Program-made: the position numbers and the translations under genes | Part shown: in pieces, positions 16,026 to 22,875 of the stretch | Position numbering within the stretch: the stretch's first letter is position 1 | How the letters are laid out: each line of letters starts with the position of its first letter | The notes under the pieces: generated by a model | What the model was told of the DNA's origin: nothing | The model's input: only the letters and a program-made list of their open reading frames with translations | The model's database searches: none | Assembly: GCA_900550705.1 (NCBI GenBank) | Contig: URTG01000006.1 | Location: forward strand, 1-26,340 | Reading direction: 5' to 3' | DNA length: 26,340 nt | DNA from: an uncultured Eubacteriales bacterium | Lineage (GTDB): Bacteria; Bacillota; Clostridia; Oscillospirales; Oscillospiraceae

Positions 16026-16128
16026 AGTAAAGTACATTCCCTACTGCGCTTTTATTCTAGCTCTTTTTTCCGGAAAGGACAACCGCTTTTTTCAAAAAGC
16101 GCAAAATTTTCTCCTTGGAGGTCCATAT

Positions 16129-17322
16129 ATGCACACTATCGGGATCGTCGCCGAGTATAATCCCTTCCATTCCGGCCACGCCTACCAGCTCCGGCAGTCC
16201 AAACAGCTGCTGGGTGGAGACGGGGCGGTGGTGGCCGTGATGAGCGGAAACTGGGTCCAGCAGGCCGATTGTGCCATCGCCGACAAGTGGATACGGGCCA
16301 GGCTGGCCCTGCTGGGGGGCGTGGACCTGGTGCTGGAGCTGCCCACGGTCTGGGCCGCGGCTTCGGCAGAGACCTTCGCCTTCGGCGCGGTCTCCCTTCT
16401 GGATTCCGCCGGCGTGGTGGAGCACCTCTCCTTCGGCAGCGAGCTGGGGCAGGTGGCCCCCCTCCGACAGGTGGCGGAGGCGCTGGAGGCGCCGGACATT
16501 TCGCAGGTCCTCTCCCCGTTTCTGCGCCGGGGTCTCCCCTTCGCCGCCGCCCGACAGGCGGCCCTGGAGGAAACGCTCGGTCCTGCCGCAGCGGCCCTCT
16601 CCGCCCCGAACAACACATTAGGAATCGAATATCTCCGCGCCCTCTCCCGCCTGCACAGCACGATCCAGCCCCTCACCGTCCGCCGGGCGGGGGCGGCCCA
16701 CAACAGTCTGGCCGAGGAGACGGAGCACCGGTCCGCGACGCAAATTCGCCGCAGCCTCCGGGCGGGCGAGGGGCAGAGGGCGGCGGCCTATCTCCATCCG
16801 GACGCCCCGGCGCTGCTTTTAGAGGCGGGGCTGCCCTCTCTCGACCTGGTCTCCCGGGCTGTGCTGGCCCGGCTGCGGACCATGACCGCCCGGGACTGGG
16901 CCGCGCTTCCCGACTCCGGGGCCGCCGAGGGCCTTCCCCAGAGGTTGGAGCGGGCGGGCCGGGAATGCAGCTCGCCGGAGGACTTCCTGACCCGGTGCAA
17001 GACCAAACGCTATGCCCACGCCCGTCTGCGGCGGCTGCTGCTGTGGGCCTATCTGGGGCTGACGGAGGCGGACCGTCCCGCCACGCCCCCCTATCTCCGG
17101 GTGCTGGGCTTCAACGCCAGGGGGCAGGAGCTTCTGCGGCAGATGAAGGACCGGGCCGCTCTGCCCATCCTCACCAAGCCGGCCCACGCCCGGGACCTGG
17201 ACGAGCCGGGGCGGCGGCTGTTCCAGCTGGAGGCCCGGTGTACCGATCTCTATGACCTGTGCCGCCGGTCCATTCCCGCCCCGGGCCGGGAGTGGACCAC
17301 CGGCCCGGTGGTCCTGCGCTGA
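16129..17322 (+). CDS. tmcAL: tRNA(Met) cytidine acetate ligase TmcAL (YlbM)
   Basis: Uses acetate and ATP to form acetyl-AMP and N4-acetylate the wobble cytidine of elongator tRNA-Met in many Firmicutes. The 397-residue protein opens GIVAEYNPFHSGH (5-17), with the HxGH-like nucleotidyltransferase motif. It continues with MSGNWVQQADCAIADKWIRA, the LELPTVWA..SAETFAFGAV region and NNTLGIEYLRAL, all family landmarks. ATG 16129 follows TTGGAGGT by six bases. It is divergent from ackA, whose product makes or uses acetate, and is 14 bases upstream of the DUF3810 gene, with which it is probably co-transcribed. Confidence 0.94.
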   Translation: MHTIGIVAEYNPFHSGHAYQLRQSKQLLGGDGAVVAVMSGNWVQQADCAIADKWIRARLALLGGVDLVLELPTVWAAASAETFAFGAVSLLDSAGVVEHLSFGSELGQVAPLRQVAEALEAPDISQVLSPFLRRGLPFAAARQAALEETLGPAAAALSAPNNTLGIEYLRALSRLHSTIQPLTVRRAGAAHNSLAEETEHRSATQIRRSLRAGEGQRAAAYLHPDAPALLLEAGLPSLDLVSRAVLARLRTMTARDWAALPDSGAAEGLPQRLERAGRECSSPEDFLTRCKTKRYAHARLRRLLLWAYLGLTEADRPATPPYLRVLGFNARGQELLRQMKDRAALPILTKPAHARDLDEPGRRLFQLEARCTDLYDLCRRSIPAPGREWTTGPVVLR

Positions 17323-17336
17323 AATGAGGTGATACT

Positions 17337-18425
17337 ATGGAGGAGAAGCTACGCACTCCCCTGCTCCGCTGGACTTTGGGGACCCTGTGCCCGCCGATGG
17401 GGCTGATTTTCCTGTTTTTTCTGCTGCGCCGGAATCGGGCGGCCATGAATTTCTGGGTGTTCCGGGTGGCCGCGCCGGTGGAGCAGTCCTTGGGGCGCTT
17501 TTGGGGGTGGTTCCCCTTCTCCGTCGCCGAGGTGCTCACCGGGCTGGCCCTGGCGGGGCTGCTGCTCTGGCTGGGCCGCACCGCAATTCTGGCGGTGCGC
17601 CAGCGGGATGGGCGGCGCACCCTCCGGCGGCTGGCGGCGCTGGCCGCCGCGCTGCTCTGGCTGTGGGCCGGGCTGTGCTGGAGCTGGAACGCCGTCTATT
17701 ACGCCGACCCCTTTACCCAGCGCAGCGGGCTGGATGTGGAGCCCTACGATGTCCAGCGGCTGGCCGCCGTCACCCGGTGGTTCGCCCAGCGGGCCGCCGC
17801 CCTGGCGGAGGAGATGCCCCGGGACGGGGAGGGGCACGTTCAGCTGCCGGAGGATTGTTTCTCCCGGGGCACGGCGGTGTACGCCGGGTTGGAGCAGGAG
17901 TTCCCCTTTCTCCATCTGGATTCCCCCGCCGTCAAGCCCCTGCTCTGCTCCAGGCTGCAAAGCGCCCTGGGCTTTACCGGCGTCTACTTCCCCTTCACCG
18001 GGGAGGCCAACGTGAACATCGACGCCCCGGCCTGTCTCATTCCGGCCACCGTGGCCCATGAGATGGCCCACCAGCGGATGGTGGCCTCAGAGCTGGAGGC
18101 CAACTTTGTGGGCATTGCCGCCTGCATTACCAGTGAGGACCCGATGTATCAGTACTCCGGCTATCTCATGGGCCTGGTGCAGCTGTGCAACGCCCTGTAC
18201 CCGGCGGACCCCCAGGCCTGGAAGGACATCGCCGCCCAGACCTTCACCCAGGCCATGGCCACCGACTGGACGGACAACAACGCCTATTGGGCCGCCCGCC
18301 AGTCCGCCGCGGAGGAGACCGCCTCCCGCACCTACGACGCCTTTTTGAAAAGTAATGACCAGACGCTGGGTATGCGTTCCTACGGGGCCTGTGTGGACCT
18401 GCTGGTGACCTATTTCGGCCCATAA
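17337..18425 (+). CDS. DUF3810 predicted membrane metallopeptidase
   Basis: 362-residue protein. Three hydrophobic segments near 14-31, 64-80 and 97-116 place the N-terminal third in the membrane; the remainder, with charged Ala/Glu-rich sequence, is likely extracytoplasmic. The zinc signature HEMAHQ (241-246, HExxH form) is followed by SELEAN (251-256), where E252 or E254 could be the third ligand. Upstream are the FTGVYFPFTGEANVNIDAPAC and VQLPEDCFSRG segments typical of DUF3810. Substrate unknown. Start ATG 17337 has GAGGTG upstream. It follows tmcAL by 14 bases and ends at a bidirectional terminator. It should be a peptidase, but activity is not proven. Confidence 0.85.
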   Translation: MEEKLRTPLLRWTLGTLCPPMGLIFLFFLLRRNRAAMNFWVFRVAAPVEQSLGRFWGWFPFSVAEVLTGLALAGLLLWLGRTAILAVRQRDGRRTLRRLAALAAALLWLWAGLCWSWNAVYYADPFTQRSGLDVEPYDVQRLAAVTRWFAQRAAALAEEMPRDGEGHVQLPEDCFSRGTAVYAGLEQEFPFLHLDSPAVKPLLCSRLQSALGFTGVYFPFTGEANVNIDAPACLIPATVAHEMAHQRMVASELEANFVGIAACITSEDPMYQYSGYLMGLVQLCNALYPADPQAWKDIAAQTFTQAMATDWTDNNAYWAARQSAAEETASRTYDAFLKSNDQTLGMRSYGACVDLLVTYFGP

Positions 18426-18463
18426 AAACAGACCCGTGGCAGCGGACCACGGGCCTGTTTTTT
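18426..18463. terminator. Bidirectional terminator between the DUF3810 gene and the TauE gene
   Basis: AAACAG-A-CCCGTGG (18426-18439) pairs with CCACGGG-C-CTGTTT (18447-18460), with one A-C mismatch and a seven-base loop, flanked by As on one side and six Ts on the other. It starts just after the DUF3810 stop and ends at the TauE-like stop. Confidence 0.9.
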
Positions 18464-19232
18464 AGGCAAACAAATTATACAGCAGCCGGATCACCAGCAG
18501 AGACAGCACCACCAGGAACATGGGCCGGATCACCTTCGCGCCGTTTTTCAGCGCCAGGCCGGAGCCCACATAGTTGCCCGCGATGCCGCACAGCGCCGCC
18601 GGAATTCCCACGGCCCACAGGACCTTACCGCTGAGGGCGAACATGACGATGGAGGCCACATTGCTGGCGGAGTTGGCCACCTTGGTGTTGCCCGAGGCGG
18701 TGAGCAGGTCGAATTTGCACAGACCGGTAAAGGCGATGATCATCAGCGTTCCGGCCCCGGGGCCGAAGAAGCCGTCGTAGCCGCCCACCACAAAGCCCAC
18801 CAGGCCGGAGAGAACGGTCACCTTCCCCTGCCCCAGCTCCTGGGAGCGGTCCTCGCTGCCGAAGTCCCGCTTGACCAGCAGGAACACGGCCATCACCGGC
18901 ACAATGACCAGCATCATGTAGTAGAGGGTCTGCTCCGGCACAATCATGTTCAGCTTGGCCCCCACCGCCGCGCCCAGCATAGCGCAGATCCCGGCGGCCA
19001 CAGCGCCGGAGGCGTGAAAATGCCCGGTTTTCAGAAAGCGGACGGTGGACAGCAGCGTGCCGAAGGCGTTGCCGCACTTGTTGGTGCCCGAAGCCAGATG
19101 GGGCGGCAGACCGGCGATCAGATAGGCCGGCAGAGTGATCAGCCCGCCGCCGCCGGCCACCGAGTCAATGAGCCCGCCCAGAAAGACCAGGGGGCAGACG
19201 ATCCACAGCGTATGCAGAATATCAATTTCCAT
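18462..19232 (-). CDS. TauE/SafE (DUF81) family membrane transporter
   Basis: 256-residue multi-pass membrane protein of the TauE/SafE family, whose members export sulfite, sulfoacetate or related organosulfur anions; the substrate here cannot be told. It has the two tandem family repeats: GGLIDSVAGGGGLITLPAYL near 19-38 with SGTNKCGNAFGTLLS, and VGFVVGGYDGFFGPGAGTLM near 144-163 with ASGNTKVANSASN. Seven or more hydrophobic helices are visible. Start ATG 19232 lies two bases after the rarA stop, with GAGG within rarA; an open frame continuing upstream is not family sequence. Last gene of the ygjP-like-rarA-tauE unit, and the transport function is unrelated to repair. Confidence 0.9.
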   Translation of the reverse strand: MEIDILHTLWIVCPLVFLGGLIDSVAGGGGLITLPAYLIAGLPPHLASGTNKCGNAFGTLLSTVRFLKTGHFHASGAVAAGICAMLGAAVGAKLNMIVPEQTLYYMMLVIVPVMAVFLLVKRDFGSEDRSQELGQGKVTVLSGLVGFVVGGYDGFFGPGAGTLMIIAFTGLCKFDLLTASGNTKVANSASNVASIVMFALSGKVLWAVGIPAALCGIAGNYVGSGLALKNGAKVIRPMFLVVLSLLVIRLLYNLFA

Positions 19233-19234
19233 AG

Positions 19235-20509
19235 TCAGGTATCCTCTTCTTTTTTGATTTCGGCCCAATAGCGCTTGGCGGCCTGCTCCGTCTTGTTGTC
19301 GCCGTATTGGTAGTAGTGAACGCCCGCCAAAGCGTCCGGCAGATATTGCTGGGCCACCCAGTGGCCGGGATAGTCGTGGGGATAGCGGTAGCCCTGCTCC
19401 CGTTCCAGGCCGAAGGAGTCGGCGTGGACGTTTTGCAGGTGTCGGGGAATGTCTCCCGTCCGCCCCGCTCGGACATCGGCCCAGGCGGCGTGAATCCCCT
19501 CGTAGACCGAGTTGGACTTGGGAGCGGTGGCCAGCAGGACCACAGCCTCCGCCAAGGGCAGCTGTGCCTCCGGCAGCCCCAGCTGCAAGGCGTTGTCCAC
19601 GCAGGCCTTCACGATGGGCACCGCCATGGGATAGGCCATGCCCACATCCTCGCTGGCGGAGCATAAGATCCGGCGGATGGCGGTGATCATGTCCCCCGCC
19701 TCCAGCAGGCGGGCCAGGTAGTGCAGCGCCGCGTCCGGGTCGGAGCCCCGCAGGGACTTCATCAGGGCGGAGGCGATGTCAAAGTGGGCGTCCCCCTCCC
19801 GGTCATACCGCATGGCGGAGCGCTGGGCGGCGGTTTTTGCGTCCTCCAGCGTGACAAGGATTTTCCCTTGCTCCTCTTTGGAGGCGCTGAGCAAAACCTC
19901 GATGGCATTCATCGCCTTCCGAATGTCGCCCCCGCAGGCCGCCGCAATGTGCTCCCGGACGCCGGGCTCGCAGACCACCTTGGCCTTTCGCCGCTGCTCC
20001 ATGATGGCCAGCCCCCGGTCGATGGCGGGCAGGGCGTCCTCGGCCGTGATCTGCTTGAATTCAAACACGCTGGAGCGGGACAGCACCGCGCCGAACACCG
20101 CAAAGAAGGGGTTCTCCGTGGTGGAGGCGATGAGGGTGATGCGGCCGTCCTCCATGAACTCCAACAGGGATTGCTGCTGCTTTTTGTTGAAATACTGGAT
20201 CTCGTCCAGATACAGCAGCACCCCCTCCGGAGCCAGCAGGGTGCCGACGTCCGCCATAATATCCTTGATGTCCGAGATGGATGCCGTGGTGGCGTTCAGC
20301 CGGTGGAGGGGACGGTTGGTCCGCTGGGCGATGATGTTGGCCACCGTGGTCTTCCCTGTCCCGGAGGGGCCGTAGAAGATCAGATTGGGAACGGTCCCGT
20401 TTTCGATGATCCGGCGGAGCAGGCCGTTCTTCCCCAGAATATGCCGCTGTCCCACCACCTCGTCCAGCTTGGTGGGCCGAATTTCATCCGCCAGGGGCCG
20501 ATATGCCAT
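19235..20509 (-). CDS. rarA: Replication-associated recombination protein RarA (MgsA), AAA ATPase
   Basis: Clamp-loader-like AAA+ ATPase acting at stalled replication forks. The 424-residue protein opens with RPTKLDEVVGQRHIL (11-25). Motifs: Walker A GPSGTGKT (47-54), Walker B LLYLDEIQ (98-105), sensor 1 ASTTEN (128-133), arginine finger SR in LSRSSVFE (R145), then the C-terminal tetramerisation domain with DVGMAYPMAVPIV and the KSNSVYEGI and GYRYPHDYPGHWVAQQYLP landmarks. ATG 20509 has AAGGAGG upstream. It sits between the YgjP-like gene (51 bases upstream) and the TauE-like gene. Confidence 0.96.
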   Translation of the reverse strand: MAYRPLADEIRPTKLDEVVGQRHILGKNGLLRRIIENGTVPNLIFYGPSGTGKTTVANIIAQRTNRPLHRLNATTASISDIKDIMADVGTLLAPEGVLLYLDEIQYFNKKQQQSLLEFMEDGRITLIASTTENPFFAVFGAVLSRSSVFEFKQITAEDALPAIDRGLAIMEQRRKAKVVCEPGVREHIAAACGGDIRKAMNAIEVLLSASKEEQGKILVTLEDAKTAAQRSAMRYDREGDAHFDIASALMKSLRGSDPDAALHYLARLLEAGDMITAIRRILCSASEDVGMAYPMAVPIVKACVDNALQLGLPEAQLPLAEAVVLLATAPKSNSVYEGIHAAWADVRAGRTGDIPRHLQNVHADSFGLEREQGYRYPHDYPGHWVAQQYLPDALAGVHYYQYGDNKTEQAAKRYWAEIKKEEDT

Positions 20510-20560
20510 GGGACTCCCTCCTTTTTCCTGTAAAGTGAAAATGGTTGTAAGAAGTTGGAA

Positions 20561-21139
20561 TTACTTGTTTTCTTGCGAAATCGCGTCCTGATACCGCCGC
20601 AGCTCACAGCGTCGGGCCCGCCAGTCCGGCATCAGGCGGTCCATGGTCCCGTGAAAGCCCGGGCCGTGGTTCGGGTGGAGAAAATGGACCAGCTCGTGGA
20701 GGGCCACATACTCCCGCAGTGGCTCCGGGCAGCGGACCAGGGCGGTGTTCAGCGTGATGTATCCCTGGGTCCAGTGGCAGTTTCCCCACTGGGTCTTCAT
20801 GGTCCGCAGCTTCAGCACCGGCATGGCGACCCCCAGGGGGGCGACCCGCGGATAGACCTGCTCCACGGCGCGGCGCAGCAGCGCGAAGCTCTCCTCCCGA
20901 CTGCGGGCGGGCAGCAGCTCCGCCTGGGGTTCCCGCAGCCGCTGAAGGGCCGCCGTCAGCCAGCCGCTTTTCCGGCGGATAAACTCGTCCGCCTCTGCCG
21001 CCCGGCAGCAGGTGGGCACGGAGAGAAGCACCGTGCCGTCCGGCTTGATCCGGAGATTGAAGTTCTTCACCCGCTTTTTGGTCAGCTGATAGGTGACGGC
21101 TCCCTCCGGCGTTGCCACGGTGCGCGGCCGCAGCTCCAT
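20561..21139 (-). CDS. YgjP-like M48-type metallopeptidase domain protein (DUF45/SprT-like)
   Basis: 192-residue zinc-metallopeptidase-fold protein. The N-terminal part is YQLTKKRVKNFNLRIKPDG (17-35), the family's strand-rich region. The KTQWGNC motif (115-121) corresponds to SRWGSC, and the catalytic zinc site is HELVH (148-152) with a third ligand H158 in PNHGPGF. Neither substrate nor biological role is known; family members are often next to type I restriction or repair genes. ATG 21139 is the start, eight or so bases from GGGGAG. Upstream frame extension beyond it reads through a repeat and is not real. Probable first gene of the operon with rarA. Confidence 0.88.
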   Translation of the reverse strand: MELRPRTVATPEGAVTYQLTKKRVKNFNLRIKPDGTVLLSVPTCCRAAEADEFIRRKSGWLTAALQRLREPQAELLPARSREESFALLRRAVEQVYPRVAPLGVAMPVLKLRTMKTQWGNCHWTQGYITLNTALVRCPEPLREYVALHELVHFLHPNHGPGFHGTMDRLMPDWRARRCELRRYQDAISQENK

Positions 21140-21170
21140 AGCACTCCCCTCCCCCGTGTGTTCCGTATAC

Positions 21171-21213
21171 GCAGCTTGTGGAAAAAGCGGCGAAGCCACT
21201 TTTTCGACAGCCT
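21171..21213. repeat. 43-base palindromic repeat, copy 1
   Basis: Imperfect palindrome: flank GCAGCTTGT, arm GGAAAAAGCGGC, tip GAA, arm GCCACTTTTTCGAC, flank AGCCT. A 29-base stretch (21181-21209) is identical and in the same orientation as copy 2, yet the outer flanks are inverted. It sits just after the predicted start of the ygjP transcript, so its leader would fold into this hairpin. Confidence 0.8.
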
Positions 21214-21221
21214 GGTACTCT

Positions 21222-21250
21222 ATTATAGCGCGTTTTGCTCCTGGGGGCAA
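21222..21250 (-). promoter_or_regulatory. Promoter of the ygjP-like-rarA-tauE operon
   Basis: Minus strand: -35 TTGCCC (21245-21250), 17-base spacer, perfect -10 TATAAT (21222-21227). The transcript would start near 21215 and run through repeat copy 1 before the ygjP-like start codon at 21139. Confidence 0.75.
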
Positions 21251-21270
21251 TTCTTTTTCCCGCAGTCTGG

Positions 21271-21298
21271 CAAGATTTTCCTCACCCCCGCATACCAT
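21271..21298 (+). promoter_or_regulatory. Candidate sporulation sigma-E-type promoter of ylbJ
   Basis: CAAGATT (21271-21277), 13 bases, CATACCAT (21291-21298), close to sigma-E hexamers (KMATATT and CATACANT); the -35 matches five of seven and the -10 seven of eight. ylbJ of Bacillus belongs to the sigma-E regulon, which agrees. It is 26 bases upstream of the start codon. Confidence 0.45.
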
Positions 21299-21324
21299 AG
21301 CAAAAAGTGCGGGGAGGGACGGCT

Positions 21325-22440
21325 ATGGGCCGATGGAAGGATCAGGAGCTGCTGCTGTGGGCCGGCGTGCTGCTGTTTGGTGCGGCGCTGCTCCGCTGGC
21401 CGGAGGAGAGCGTGTCCGCCATGCGGGACGGGCTTCAGCTGTGCGGCGGGGTCATGGTGCCGGCGCTGTTCCCCTTCTTTGTGCTGGCCTCTCTGGTGGT
21501 GGGGTCCGGTCTGGCCCAGCGGATGGGCGGACTGCTGGAGCCGGTGATGCGTCCCCTGTTCCGGGTGAACGGCTCCTGCGCCGCCGTGCTGGCCCTGGGG
21601 CTGGTGGGGGGCTACCCGGTGGGGGCCAGGACGGCAGTGCAGCTCTATCGGGAGGGGCAGTGCTCCCGCGCGGAGGCAGAGCGGCTGCTGTCCTTCTGCA
21701 ACAACTGCGGCCCGGCCTTTCTGCTGGGCGCGGTGGGCGCCGGAATATTCGGCAGCGTTCAAGTGGGGCTGCTGCTCTGGGCTGTTCATGGAGCTGCGGC
21801 TCTTTTGGTGGGGCTGCTGTTTCGCTTCTACGGGTCGGAGGAGACCATGGACGCGCCGAAGGTCCCGGGGCCCTCCGCCCGTGTCCCCCATGCCGCCCTG
21901 CTCACCCAGGCAGTGTCCGACGGGGTGCGCTCCGCCCTGAATCTCTGCGGCTTTCTGCTGTTCTTCGCCGTGGTCCTGAGGCTGCTCACGGTGTCCGGCG
22001 TGCTGACGGCGGGGGCGGACCTGCTGGTCCGGCTGCCGCCGCATTTGTCGCCGCGCCTGGCCCGGCAGCTGCTCACCGGCTTTGTGGAGCTGTCCTCCGG
22101 GGTGGCTGCGTTGACCGAGGGGCCGGTGACGGAGCGGCTGCTGCTGGCGGCCTTTCTGGTGGGCTGGGGCGGAGTGTCGGTCCACGGGCAGGCGCTGGCC
22201 TTTCTGGCGGACAGCGGACTGTCCCTTCTCCCCTATTTCCTGGGAAAGCTGCTCCACGGGCTTCTGTCCGTTCTCCTGCTGGCGGGGGCGATGCGGTGGC
22301 TGCCGCTGGAGCTGCCGGTCTCGGTCTCCCCGGCGGTTCCGACAGCGCTGCGGGGAATGGCAGTCCACGGCGCGGCCTCCGCTCTGTGGCTGGGAGGGTT
22401 CTTTTTGCTGTTGGCGGCGCTGGCCGGAAAAAAGCAGTAG
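21325..22440 (+). CDS. ylbJ: Sporulation integral membrane protein YlbJ (nucleoside-recognition domain)
   Basis: 371-residue multi-pass membrane protein with the Gate/nucleoside-recognition domain. Landmarks are VMVPALFPFFVLASLVVG (about 43-60), LGLVGGYPVGARTAVQLYREGQCSRAEAERLLSFCNNCGPAFLLGAV (given here by ends: LGLVGGYPVGARTAVQLY near 93-110 and FCNNCGPAFLLGAV near 125-138), and a second half with SGVAALTEGPV and WGGVSVHGQ. In Bacillus, YlbJ belongs to the SpoVV/YlbJ group involved in spore formation. The ATG at 21325 with GGGAGGG seven bases before it is preferred over GTG 21307. Divergent from the ygjP operon. Confidence 0.88.
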   Translation: MGRWKDQELLLWAGVLLFGAALLRWPEESVSAMRDGLQLCGGVMVPALFPFFVLASLVVGSGLAQRMGGLLEPVMRPLFRVNGSCAAVLALGLVGGYPVGARTAVQLYREGQCSRAEAERLLSFCNNCGPAFLLGAVGAGIFGSVQVGLLLWAVHGAAALLVGLLFRFYGSEETMDAPKVPGPSARVPHAALLTQAVSDGVRSALNLCGFLLFFAVVLRLLTVSGVLTAGADLLVRLPPHLSPRLARQLLTGFVELSSGVAALTEGPVTERLLLAAFLVGWGGVSVHGQALAFLADSGLSLLPYFLGKLLHGLLSVLLLAGAMRWLPLELPVSVSPAVPTALRGMAVHGAASALWLGGFFLLLAALAGKKQ

Positions 22441-22466
22441 AAAAAACGGCGAAGCTGTATTATAAT
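22438..22466 (+). promoter_or_regulatory. Possible promoter of the small four-cysteine gene
   Basis: TAGAAA (22438-22443), 17 bases, perfect TATAAT (22461-22466), overlapping the end of ylbJ and a degenerate repeat fragment. The -35 matches four of six. Confidence 0.4.
22440..22455. repeat. Possible degenerate fragment of the palindromic repeat
   Basis: GAAAAAACGGCGAAGC differs from the repeat's first half (GAAAAAGCGGCGAAGC) at one of 16 bases; the second half is missing. It overlaps the last base of the ylbJ stop codon. Confidence 0.35.
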
Positions 22467-22516
22467 AGAAAAACCGGGTCGCTGCCCGGCCAATTTGAAT
22501 GAGGGCGGGAGTACCT

Positions 22517-22729
22517 ATGAATTTGTTCCAGAAAAAAATCGAGCCGCTGTGCGTCTACTGCGCCCACGGCCGTCCCTTGCAGGAGGACCAGATCCTCTGT
22601 CCGAAGAAGGGCGTCATGTCCGGCGGGTCCAGCTGCCGCAGCTTCCGTTACGACCCCTTGAAGCGCACCCCGCCCCGTCCTGTCAAGCTGGCGGGGACGG
22701 AGCTGACGGACGAGGATTTCAAGCTCTGA
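22517..22729 (+). CDS. Small conserved four-cysteine protein
   Basis: 70-residue protein with cysteines C12, C15 (CVYC), C28 and C40, a pattern expected for a small zinc-binding or redox fold. Other landmarks are CPKKGVMSGGSSCRSFRYDPL (from 28) and KRTPPRP (49-55), followed by an acidic tail. I recall similar proteins in Oscillospiraceae but cannot name a family, and function is unknown. ATG 22517 has GGGAG six bases upstream; no better start exists. It ends eight bases ahead of a strong terminator and is convergent with nfnB. It may share transcription with ylbJ. Confidence 0.8.
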   Translation: MNLFQKKIEPLCVYCAHGRPLQEDQILCPKKGVMSGGSSCRSFRYDPLKRTPPRPVKLAGTELTDEDFKL

Positions 22730-22735
22730 CCACAT

Positions 22736-22776
22736 AAAAAATCAGCCTGCCGTTCTGGATCGGCAGGCTGATTTTT
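22736..22776. terminator. Strong bidirectional terminator
   Basis: A perfect 16-base stem (22737-22752 with 22761-22776; arm core ATCAGCCTGCCG) encloses an eight-base loop, with As at one end and Ts at the other. It separates the convergent small four-cysteine gene and nfnB. Confidence 0.92.
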
Positions 22777-22777
22777 C

Positions 22778-22820
22778 AGGCTGTCGAAAAAGCGGCGAAG
22801 CCACTTTTTCGACAAGCTGC
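22778..22820. repeat. 43-base palindromic repeat, copy 2
   Basis: Flank AGGCT, arm GTCGAAAAAGCGGC, tip GAA, arm GCCACTTTTTCGAC, flank AAGCTGC. The palindrome has one C-A mismatch (GTCGAAAAAG/CTTTTTCGAC). Compared with copy 1, the flanks are inverted and the core is not. It abuts the terminator; another hairpin (GCCCTGCC/GGCAGGGC, 22830-22837 and 22848-22855) follows within ten bases. Confidence 0.8.
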
Positions 22821-22875
22821 TTTTTATATGCCCTGCCCCCAGTTGGAGGCAGGGCACGAATTTGACAAGCCGAGC

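Noticed and set aside
16086..16103. Hairpin CGCTTTTT/AAAAAGCG upstream of tmcAL as another copy of the 43-base repeat
   Set aside because: Only a short poly-T/poly-A match is shared; flanks, loop and GGCGAAGCC core are absent.
22830..22855. GCCCTGCC/GGCAGGGC hairpin as nfnB terminator
   Set aside because: On the leftward transcript it is followed by ATATAAAAAG, not a T run. The adjacent bidirectional terminator at 22736-22776 fits better.
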